From Pseudomonadota bacterium (GTDB taxonomy: Bacteria; Pseudomonadota; Gammaproteobacteria; Xanthomonadales; Rhodanobacteraceae): a stretch of DNA of 6,723 bases. The translations under genes were made by a program, and so were the position numbers. Location of the stretch: positions 1-6,723 of the forward strand of contig JAJZGE010000096.1 in the NCBI GenBank assembly GCA_021798675.1. The letters are read 5' to 3'. Below are positions 1-5,047 of this stretch, piece after piece; the stretch's first letter is position 1; every line of letters begins with the position of its first letter. The notes under the pieces were generated by a model. That model ran no database searches and was not told the DNA's origin. It was given only the letters and a program-made list of their open reading frames with translations.

Positions 1-1
1 G

Positions 2-94
2 CAGGCGCTGGCGGCCGGCCTGGTACTGGTCACCGACAACCTGCGTGAGTTCCGGCGGGTGCCGGGGCTGCAGTGCGAGAACTGGATGCGTTGA
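2..94 (+). CDS. vapC: VapC-like PIN-domain toxin, C-terminal end only
   Basis: The frame opening at base 2 reads 30 codons to a TGA at 92-94. The peptide includes LVLVTDNLREF, then RVPGLQCENW. This closely matches the usual C-terminus of VapC toxins, where a strand ending in T-D/N-N carries the last acidic residue of the PIN active site (here the Asp coded at 35-37), followed by REF-x-R-V-x-G-L and a terminal ENW. VapC proteins are Mg-dependent ribonucleases that cleave tRNA or rRNA and are neutralised by a VapB antitoxin, normally encoded just upstream; that gene and the first three quarters of the toxin lie outside the window. The gene ends 105 bp before the convergent receptor gene and seems unrelated to it. 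The call rests on a short but characteristic motif. Confidence 0.75.
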   Translation, partial: QALAAGLVLVTDNLREFRRVPGLQCENWMR

Positions 95-96
95 AG

Positions 97-120
97 GCTG
101 GCGCGCAATGCGTGGCCAGC
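97..120. terminator. Small hairpin between convergent genes, possible weak terminator
   Basis: GCTGGC at 97-102 is the exact reverse complement of GCCAGC at 115-120, and the loop holds a second small dyad (CGCA-A-TGCG, 104-112). It starts 3 bp after the vapC stop and could act on either transcript. No T-run follows on either strand, so intrinsic termination is doubtful. A second 7-bp inverted repeat, CGCATGA (122-128) and TCATGCG (154-160), lies in the same gap. Nothing else was seen between 95 and 199. Confidence 0.2.
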
Positions 121-199
121 ACGCATGAAACACGTGCGCGAGCGTAGCCCATCTCATGCGCCTTCCATGGCGCGGTTTGCAGACAATGTCTTGGCGCCG

Positions 200-2575
200 T
201 CAGAAATCGATCGTGGCCGAGGCGAAGTAGGCGCGCGGCTCTTCGTAGATGGCGCGCACGAACGGGGTGCCGGCGAACGTCGTGTCGCCGTAGGCGAACG
301 TGTAGTAGTGGCGGTCGAATACGTTGTCGACGTGCAGGGCGAGCTTGACGTCCTTCAACAGGCCCGTGCCCACATGCACGGTGTCGCGGATGCTCAGGTT
401 CATGACCGCATAGCTTGGAATCGTCTCGCTGCCGGGCAGGCCGGCGTTGTATTCGGTGACGTACTGCGAGCCGGAGTAATGCTCGCTGACGCTGGCGCGC
501 CAGTCGTGCCACTTCCAGCCGATGCCGAGGTTGGCCAGATGCTTGGGCACTCCTGCCAGGGGCTGTCCCGACTGCACGGCCTGCCCCGCCAGCGCGGCCG
601 CGCCGGCCGCATTCGCCACGGTGAAGCTCGACGTGAAATAGGCCTTGTTGTAGGCAATGTTGCCGTAGACGCTGAAGGCGCCCGCCCGGGTGTCCAGCGT
701 GTCCTGAAGGTCAAGCTCCGCGCCCTCGTAGCGCGAGGTTCCGCCGTTGGTGGTGGTGCTCAGCTGGGTGGTGGGATTGGTCTGCTGGATGAAGGTGTTG
801 GCGAAATCCTCGCGGTACAGGTTGAAGGCGCCCTCGAATCCGTGCGCTTCGTAGCGCGCGCCCAGCTCGATGTCGCGGACGAATTCCGGGCTGACGTGCA
901 AGGGCACCACCACGGCCTGGCCCGCGGCATTGCTCTGGCCGACGCTGTTGTAGTACGCGGCAATACCGGGGAACTTCGCGGTCTTGCCCCACGCGGCGTA
1001 CAGGCTCACGTGGTCCACCGGCTGCCAGTTCAGCCCCAGCGTCGGCGAGATGTAGTGCTCGGTGTCCGAGACGGAACCGCTGATCGGGTAGAAGAATCCG
1101 ACGTTGTCGAAATCCGAGGTGCGCGAGAGCAGGTACTTGACGCCCGGGGTCACGTGCAGGGTGTCGTCGAGCAGGCTGATATCGTCCTGCACGAAAGCCG
1201 AGCCGAGGCTGCGCTGGTCGTGCTCGTCCCAGGCGTTGTTGTATCCGGTCTTCAGCGGCATCGGGCTGGCGCCGTACCAGTATTCAGACGAGTGCAGCTG
1301 GGTGTGCGAGAAGTCGGCGCCGAATTTCACCAGGTTGTCGGGAAGGTCAAGCGTGAAGTGCGGCATGATCCCGTACTGCTGGGTGCGGTACAGGTAGGTG
1401 TGGTAGGCGTTGCCAGCGAGGTTGCTGCCGAAGGTCGCCGCCGGGTCGTAGCTGGGGCCGTTCGGATAGGACAGCCAGAACGAATAATCGCCCGGCGTGT
1501 TCGGCAGGGCGTAGGGCTGGGTCGCGCTCTGGATGTCCGCCGGGTTGGCGAACGAGAGCCGGCTGTAGTCGACGTTGCGCGCGTAGACCCGGGCGTTGAA
1601 GGAGAGCACGTCGTTGACCCGCATGCGGTCGCCGAGGATGTAGGTGCCGCCGTGGTCCTTGTTGTAGCTGTTGGTCCAGTCCATCGGCCAGCCGTAGTGG
1701 TAGCCGTATTGCCGGATCAGTGGCAGCGGAATGGTGTGCGGCGTGAACCCGCGATTCGCGTTGTAGATGGCATACGCGTACACCTCGCCGTCGCCGCCGT
1801 CGTAGGGCAGCACGCCGGCGTAGTAGACGTTGGTGTTGCGGTTGCCGGCATTGGCCTGCCAGCCGCTGCTGGAGTTGTGGTTGATGCTGATGAGGTTGCG
1901 CACGCCGCCGATGGCGCCGGTGTTGGCGGTGAGCCCGTAGAACCAGGTGTCGAAGCTGCCGCCGCCCATCGTGGCGGAGACATCCGCCTTGGCGGAGGGA
2001 TCGCGCGGCTTGAAGGCGATGGTGCCGCCCAGCGAGTTGTAGGAGGTCACCGCGGGGTTGTTGATGCCGCGGTAGATGTCGACGCTGTTGATGTCGTCCA
2101 GGGTCAGCGGGATGTTGTTGCGGGTGGAGGCCGAGTTGGTGGTGCCGCCGTTGAACGGGTCGTTGATCGGCACGCCGGCGAAAGTCTCCGAAAACTGGCC
2201 GCTGCTGAAGGAGCGGAAGGTGATGTTGGTGCGCACGCTGTTCGCCGCCGGCGTGCGCACATTGATCGAGGGAGTGCGCTCCAGCAGGCTTTGCACGCTG
2301 AGCATGGGCGAGGCGAAGCGGATGGCCGAAGGGCCGATCACCGAGGCGCTGAAAGCGGAGTTCATCGGGATGCGCGTCAAGGTCAGCTCCCGTGCGATCA
2401 CCTGGATCGTCGAGAGCTGTGCGACGTGTTTGCCCTTGATCTGCTGCGTGCTGCTGACAGGTTTCGGCGCGCCTTGCGCGCTGGCTGTCTGTGCGGCAGC
2501 GCCGAGCGGCGACAGCGCCATCCATCCGGCGCCTGCAAGCGCCGTGAAAAGCCGCGTTGACTGGGGTTTGCGCAT
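200..2575 (-). CDS. TonB-dependent outer-membrane receptor
   Basis: A 791-residue protein, a usual length for a TonB-dependent receptor: a 22-strand outer-membrane barrel with an internal plug that imports scarce ligands (metal chelates, cofactors, sugars) using TonB-ExbBD energy. Residues 1-28 form a signal peptide (Arg/Lys near the start, hydrophobic core, GAAAQ cleavage site). STIQVIA at about 55-61 fits a TonB box. The plug spans about 70-190, including FRSF near 120, AGVPINDPFN near 133-142 and DIYRGINNP then SLGGTIAF near 166-188, which correspond to the family's usual RG-P and GG-I-N signatures. The rest is barrel-like, with amphipathic aromatic strands, an aromatic run near 288-300 (YGYHYGWPMDW) and a C-terminal Phe as expected for BAM recognition. 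ATG at 2575 is preferred over an in-frame TTG at 2581 because GAGAGGA lies 7 bases before the ATG and only 1 base before the TTG. Substrate not recognisable. Confidence 0.95.
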   Translation of the reverse strand: MRKPQSTRLFTALAGAGWMALSPLGAAAQTASAQGAPKPVSSTQQIKGKHVAQLSTIQVIARELTLTRIPMNSAFSASVIGPSAIRFASPMLSVQSLLERTPSINVRTPAANSVRTNITFRSFSSGQFSETFAGVPINDPFNGGTTNSASTRNNIPLTLDDINSVDIYRGINNPAVTSYNSLGGTIAFKPRDPSAKADVSATMGGGSFDTWFYGLTANTGAIGGVRNLISINHNSSSGWQANAGNRNTNVYYAGVLPYDGGDGEVYAYAIYNANRGFTPHTIPLPLIRQYGYHYGWPMDWTNSYNKDHGGTYILGDRMRVNDVLSFNARVYARNVDYSRLSFANPADIQSATQPYALPNTPGDYSFWLSYPNGPSYDPAATFGSNLAGNAYHTYLYRTQQYGIMPHFTLDLPDNLVKFGADFSHTQLHSSEYWYGASPMPLKTGYNNAWDEHDQRSLGSAFVQDDISLLDDTLHVTPGVKYLLSRTSDFDNVGFFYPISGSVSDTEHYISPTLGLNWQPVDHVSLYAAWGKTAKFPGIAAYYNSVGQSNAAGQAVVVPLHVSPEFVRDIELGARYEAHGFEGAFNLYREDFANTFIQQTNPTTQLSTTTNGGTSRYEGAELDLQDTLDTRAGAFSVYGNIAYNKAYFTSSFTVANAAGAAALAGQAVQSGQPLAGVPKHLANLGIGWKWHDWRASVSEHYSGSQYVTEYNAGLPGSETIPSYAVMNLSIRDTVHVGTGLLKDVKLALHVDNVFDRHYYTFAYGDTTFAGTPFVRAIYEEPRAYFASATIDF

Positions 2576-2582
2576 GATCAAG

Positions 2583-2589
2583 TCCTCTC
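2583..2589 (-). promoter_or_regulatory. Ribosome binding site fixing the receptor start
   Basis: On the minus strand GAGAGGA lies 7 bases upstream of the ATG at 2575. It is too close to the in-frame TTG at 2581 to serve it, so it decides the start. Confidence 0.7.
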
Positions 2590-2620
2590 ACTGATGAATG
2601 GAAGATTTGGCCGCGAAACC

Positions 2621-2712
2621 GTTCCTGCTTCGCCTGCCTGATGACGATGCCCGGGCACCTGGGGTGGGGCGCATGTCCGGGCCAACTGCGGCAGGAACAG
2701 CGCCGCCTGCCT
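2621..2712 (-). repeat. Competing inverted and direct repeats in the receptor leader
   Basis: GTTCCTGC at 2621-2628 is the exact reverse complement of GCAGGAAC at 2691-2698. The latter overlaps GGCAGG at 2690-2695, which pairs equally well with CCTGCC at 2706-2711. CGCCTGCCT occurs twice as an exact direct repeat (2631-2639 and 2704-2712), offering the same partner on either side. The enclosed segment contains the palindrome TGCCCGGGCA (2648-2657). In the receptor mRNA one segment (2690-2698) could therefore pair upstream or downstream, but not both. No U-tract follows and the ribosome site is not directly inside a stem. Chance is possible in GC-rich DNA. Confidence 0.35.
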
Positions 2713-2713
2713 A

Positions 2714-2758
2714 GCTGCCCGCTTCGATGCTTGGGGCTGCACCTGCGGGGCGGGCAGC
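2714..2758. repeat. 9-bp perfect inverted repeat, long hairpin
   Basis: GCTGCCCGC (2714-2722) and GCGGGCAGC (2750-2758) are exact reverse complements around 27 bases. If transcribed on the plus strand the stem extends through two G-U and two Watson-Crick pairs to about 13 bp; on the minus strand those wobble positions become A-C mismatches. No T-run follows. It lacks the GTAG-type head of Xanthomonad and Pseudomonad REP elements, so I do not call it REP. Confidence 0.4.
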
Positions 2759-2788
2759 GCGCTGGCCGCGGCCCGCAGCGGACGGGAG

Positions 2789-2850
2789 CCCAAGCTTGGG
2801 AAAACACTTTTCGACAATGCGTTACGCAAGTGACGCCGCCATGACATGGC
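2789..2850. promoter_or_regulatory. Cluster of four perfect palindromes, probable control region of the receptor
   Basis: Within 62 bp lie CCCAAGCTTGGG (2789-2800, 12 bp, no spacer), AAAACACTTTT (2801-2811, 4-3-4), TGCGTTACGCA (2818-2828, 5-1-5) and GCCATGACATGGC (2838-2850, 6-1-6). The last two centres are 21 bp apart, two helical turns. ACGCAAG at 2824-2830 also has an inverted partner CTTGCGT at 2868-2874, and CGCCATGAC (2837-2845) is repeated directly at 2875-2883. The cluster is 214-275 bp upstream of the receptor ATG. The sequences differ from each other, so they are not copies of one operator. Operator function is inferred from symmetry and position only. Confidence 0.4.
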
Positions 2851-2924
2851 CCCCTTTCCCCACCCGGCTTGCGTCGCCATGACGCGGCTCGACCACGGCA
2901 CAGCCCGCTTGGCCGTCCACTGCT

Positions 2925-2937
2925 TTTCGGGCCGAAA
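2925..2937. repeat. 13-bp palindrome
   Basis: TTTCGG-G-CCGAAA is a perfect dyad with a single central base. It lies between the propeller 3' end and the palindrome cluster, 350 bp upstream of the receptor start. It could be an additional protein-binding site or part of a small hairpin; function unknown. Confidence 0.35.
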
Positions 2938-3012
2938 CATGAGCGAAAACCTGCTTCAGGCCCACCCTCGGCCAGACCCACGCCTTGCGCCCCGATCGCC
3001 GGCGCGCTGCGC

Positions 3013-3050
3013 CGAAGCCGAAGGGCACCCGCGGGCAGGCCTCGGCTTCG
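3013..3050 (-). terminator. Hairpin downstream of the propeller gene, candidate terminator
   Basis: CGAAGCCGA (3013-3021) and TCGGCTTCG (3042-3050) are perfect 9-bp complements around a 20-base loop, beginning 38 bp after the propeller stop in its direction of transcription. A second hairpin, GGCGC-GCT-GCGCC (3001-3013), follows directly. There is no U-tract, so this may be a 3'-end stabilising structure or a Rho-assisted stop rather than a classical intrinsic terminator. Confidence 0.35.
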
Positions 3051-3088
3051 CTTGCCTGCACGGCGTGGGCCAGATCAAATCGACCGCA

Positions 3089-4081
3089 TCACCACCCGCC
3101 CACCGTCAGCAGCTGGAACCCCGTGACCGGCGCGCCGCGCGGGCTCTCCGCGCCGACCAGGAACACGCGGTGGCTGGCCGGATCCAGCGCCAGCGTGCGC
3201 GCGCTCTTGAGGGTAGGCACGGCCTGCTGCAGTGAGTAATGGTCGGCGTCGTCCTGGTGGACCACGTCGAGCATGCCCTCGCCGCTTGAGCTGAGCACGT
3301 CGTGCCGCTGCGCGTCCCACGCCACGGCGTCCGGATGCGTGCCGATACGCACGCGGGCGACCTGGTGGCCATCGTGCGCATCGGTGACGATCATCCAGCC
3401 GTTGGCGCAGACCGAGAACAGGCGCGCGTGTGCGGCGTCCAGCGCGAGTCCGGTCGGGCCTTCGCACGGCGCCAGCGGCCATACGGCCAGCACCTTGCGC
3501 GTGCGGATGTCGACATGCGCCAGCGCGCCCTTGTCCTCCAGGTTCACGTAGACATTGCCGCGGCCGTCGCTGGCCGCGAACTCCGGGTTGCCCGACAGCG
3601 CAATGGTGCCCAGCTCCCGGTTCGACTGCGGATCCAGCACGCTGATGCTGTTGCTGTCGCCGTTCATCGCCAGCACGTCGCCGCTGGCGCTGTCGAAGAT
3701 GATGGCATCGGGATTCTTGCCACTCACCGGAATCCGCTTGATCACCTTCAGCGTGCGCAGGTCCACCACGCTGACTTCGTTGCCATGGCCGTTGCTGACG
3801 TAGGCACGCTGGCCGCCCGGCAGCAGCGCCACGCCGTGCGCATGCTGCATGCCCGGGATCTCGCCCCGCAGCTTGCCGCTACCGGCCGCCACCACCATCA
3901 CCCGGTTGTCGCGCGCGATGAACACCCGCTGCGCGGCGGCGTCGAAGGTGAGGTAGTCCCAGCCGCCGCTGCCGCCCAGCGCGTGGTGCGCCACGACGGC
4001 CTTGCCGCCGGTGGCGGCCGCGCTGACCGCGATCGATGAAAGCGCTGCCGCGAGCAGCACGGCCCATGCCGAAGTTTTCAT
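3089..4081 (-). CDS. Secreted YncE-like YVTN beta-propeller protein
   Basis: A 330-residue protein with a signal peptide (residues 1 to about 23: MKTSAW, hydrophobic core, VSAAA) and then repeated blades of about 40 residues. Blade signatures include AYVSNGHGNEVSVVDL (93-108), VLAMNGDSNSISVLD (136-150), VYVNLEDKGALAHVD (177-191), and weaker copies near 210-235 and 245-300. These match the YVTN/YncE seven-blade propeller family of periplasmic proteins, whose roles are mostly undefined; homologues often sit near TonB receptors or PQQ and cytochrome genes. Only two cysteines remain after the signal peptide (206 and 225), so an intramolecular disulfide is possible. No catalytic motif is visible; a binding or scaffold role is likely. 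The ATG at 4081 is chosen because a signal peptide follows it and AAGGAA (4090-4095) lies 8 bases upstream; the frame stays open further upstream without a credible leader. It is divergent from the regulator gene and codirectional with the receptor. Confidence 0.9.
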   Translation of the reverse strand: MKTSAWAVLLAAALSSIAVSAAATGGKAVVAHHALGGSGGWDYLTFDAAAQRVFIARDNRVMVVAAGSGKLRGEIPGMQHAHGVALLPGGQRAYVSNGHGNEVSVVDLRTLKVIKRIPVSGKNPDAIIFDSASGDVLAMNGDSNSISVLDPQSNRELGTIALSGNPEFAASDGRGNVYVNLEDKGALAHVDIRTRKVLAVWPLAPCEGPTGLALDAAHARLFSVCANGWMIVTDAHDGHQVARVRIGTHPDAVAWDAQRHDVLSSSGEGMLDVVHQDDADHYSLQQAVPTLKSARTLALDPASHRVFLVGAESPRGAPVTGFQLLTVGGW

Positions 4082-4121
4082 GTGGTGGTTTCCTTGCTGT
4101 CTCTGGTGGGTAAGAGGTGCC

Positions 4122-4151
4122 GCGGCGTATGCGGACGTCCGGATACGCCGC
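4122..4151. promoter_or_regulatory. Near-perfect 30-bp dyad, candidate operator of the propeller gene
   Basis: GCGGCGTAT (4122-4130) and ATACGCCGC (4143-4151) are exact 9-bp complements. The 12 bases between them contain the perfect palindrome CGGACGTCCG (4132-4141). The half-sites match at 14 of 15 positions; only the pair 4131/4142 fails. The element is 41-70 bp upstream of the propeller ATG and overlaps the -10 of the best candidate promoter there. That is a classic repressor-operator position, though a leader hairpin is also possible. No known family consensus recognised. Confidence 0.5.
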
Positions 4152-4167
4152 CAGCATGCAGTGTGAA
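4140..4167 (-). promoter_or_regulatory. Candidate sigma-70 promoter for the propeller gene
   Basis: On the minus strand TTCACA (4162-4167; five of six match TTGACA) is followed after 16 bases by TATCCG (4140-4145; three of six match TATAAT). This would give a leader of about 50 bases. The -10 lies inside the 30-bp dyad. The weak -10 keeps confidence low. Confidence 0.3.
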
Positions 4168-4210
4168 CGCCATTTCTTCGGCTTCGCTTTGCGGCGCCAG
4201 GGCCGGCGCA

Positions 4211-4228
4211 GGCGTCGGGGGCGACGCC
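4211..4228. repeat. 7-bp stem, GGGG loop hairpin in the divergent region
   Basis: GGCGTCG (4211-4217) and CGACGCC (4222-4228) are perfect complements around GGGG. The hairpin lies midway between the two divergent genes. It could mark a binding site or be chance in GC-rich DNA. Confidence 0.25.
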
Positions 4229-4256
4229 CGCTGTCATCGTTCCGACGTTAGGCCCG

Positions 4257-4265
4257 TGGTATGAC
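4257..4265 (+). promoter_or_regulatory. Candidate extended -10 promoter for the regulator-kinase operon
   Basis: TG at 4257-4258, one base, then TATGAC (four of six match TATAAT) forms an extended -10. No good -35 lies 16-18 bases upstream. Transcription would start near 4272, placing the 16-bp palindrome just downstream of the start and leaving a leader of about 98 bases. Confidence 0.25.
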
Positions 4266-4282
4266 CGGACGGATGCGCCGTG

Positions 4283-4298
4283 CTTACGGATCCGTAAG
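4283..4298. promoter_or_regulatory. Perfect 16-bp palindrome ahead of the response regulator
   Basis: CTTACGGATCCGTAAG is a perfect 16-bp palindrome with no spacer, 72 bp upstream of the regulator ATG. Its AT-rich outer halves stand out from the surroundings. It may be an operator for this operon, possibly autoregulatory. OmpR-family regulators more often bind direct repeats, so a different dimeric regulator is equally plausible. Confidence 0.45.
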
Positions 4299-4369
4299 GC
4301 GGGTGCACTTCACGGCTGCCACCGGGCCGTGCCTACCATGAGTTTCCGCTGCGCAGCCGAAGGTGCCTG

Positions 4370-5047
4370 ATGCGTATCCTGATCGTCGAAGACGACCACG
4401 CCACCGCGGCGCATATCGCCGGCGGACTGCGCCATCACGGCGGCCCGATCGACCAGGTGGCGGACGGTCCGCAGGGGTTGTCGCGCGCTGCCGACGCGAA
4501 CTACGACCTGCTGGTGGTCGACCGCATGCTGCCGGGCATGGACGGCCTCACCATGATCCGGAAACTGCGCGCCGCCGGACACGAGATGCCGGTGCTGATG
4601 GTGTCCGCGCTGGGCGACGTGGAGGCGCGCGTCGAAGGCCTCGATGCCGGCGCCGACGACTATCTGGCCAAGCCCTTTGCGATGGTCGAACTGAGCGCGC
4701 GCATCGAGGCGCTGTCGCGCCGCCCCAGCATGACGAAGGTGGTGGCGCGCCTGCGCGTGGCCGACCTGGAACTGGACCTGCTCACCCGCCAGGCGCAGCG
4801 GGCGGGCCGCAGGATCGAGCTGCAGCCGCGCGAGTTCCGCCTGCTGGAATACCTGATGGCGCACGCCGACCGCGTGGTGACCCGGGCGATGCTGCTGGAG
4901 AACGTGTGGGATTTCCATTTCGATCCGCAGACCAGCGTGGTCGAGACGCACGTCAGCCGCCTGCGCGGAAAGATCGACCGCGGCTTCGCGCGCGCGTTGC
5001 TGCACACCGTGCGCGGCGTGGGGTACAGCCTGCGTGCGGCACGCTGA
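4370..5047 (+). CDS. OmpR-family two-component response regulator
   Basis: A 225-residue cytoplasmic transcription factor. The receiver domain (about 1-118) starts MRILIVEDD with the acidic pocket at D8/D9; the phospho-acceptor is D51 in VVDRMLPGMDG, the switch Ser is S79 in VLMVSAL, and the invariant Lys is K101 in DDYLAKPF. After a linker, a winged-helix DNA-binding domain covers about 128-223, with LQPREFRLLEYL (151-162), a recognition helix in TSVVETHVSRLRGKI (188-202) and the C-terminal hairpin TVRGVGYSLR. All key residues are present and the length is typical. The ATG is supported by AAGG (4360-4363), 6 bases upstream. It overlaps the kinase gene, so the two form a cognate pair. The receiver resembles QseB/PmrA-type regulators, but orthology is not claimed. 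Likely targets are its own operon and the divergent propeller and receptor genes (inference). Confidence 0.96.
   Translation: MRILIVEDDHATAAHIAGGLRHHGGPIDQVADGPQGLSRAADANYDLLVVDRMLPGMDGLTMIRKLRAAGHEMPVLMVSALGDVEARVEGLDAGADDYLAKPFAMVELSARIEALSRRPSMTKVVARLRVADLELDLLTRQAQRAGRRIELQPREFRLLEYLMAHADRVVTRAMLLENVWDFHFDPQTSVVETHVSRLRGKIDRGFARALLHTVRGVGYSLRAAR

Larger units (their letters stand above)
2576..3088. other. 513-bp non-coding region between propeller stop and receptor start
   Basis: Open frames here are short, lack good ribosome sites or family signatures, and mostly run into neighbouring genes antisense, so I call it non-coding. It should hold the 3' end of the propeller transcript (right side) and the promoter plus leader of the receptor (left side), both on the minus strand. 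It carries at least six perfect palindromes or inverted repeats, listed separately. No convincing sigma-70 promoter was found for the receptor; the best minus-strand match, TTGCGT then TGTTTT 17 bases on, inside the palindrome cluster, is weak. I saw no Fur-box-like AT-rich sequence and no recognisable riboswitch consensus. Confidence 0.6.

Noticed and set aside
125..2560. An 811-codon open frame antisense to the receptor gene
   Set aside because: Long antisense frames are common opposite GC-rich genes. The product is a repetitive Val/Ala/Arg/Gly-rich string with no family motif, while the opposite strand encodes a clear receptor with signal peptide and plug.
2714..2758. REP element
   Set aside because: The hairpin lacks the GTAG-type head and no second copy was found in the window.
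2576..2770. A cobalamin or TPP riboswitch ahead of the receptor
   Set aside because: The leader has GGTGCCC-like and CCTGCC-like pieces, but the B12 box, the conserved CCCGCAAC-type core and the TPP signature are absent, and the spacing to the ATG is too short.
1347..2981. A 544-codon minus-strand frame overlapping the receptor in another phase
   Set aside because: Its translation is dominated by Arg, His and Gln runs typical of a shifted GC-rich frame, with no domain. It competes with a well-supported gene.
2846..3235. Plus-strand frames of 85-129 codons entering the propeller gene antisense
   Set aside because: They lack credible ribosome sites and recognisable motifs, and end inside an established gene on the other strand.
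3042..4189. Exact 12-base repeat TCGGCTTCGCTT on both sides of the propeller gene (3042-3053 and 4178-4189), like ends of an inserted unit
   Set aside because: Several 12-base matches are expected by chance in this much GC-rich sequence. There are no inverted ends or target duplications, and the gene matches its neighbours in composition.
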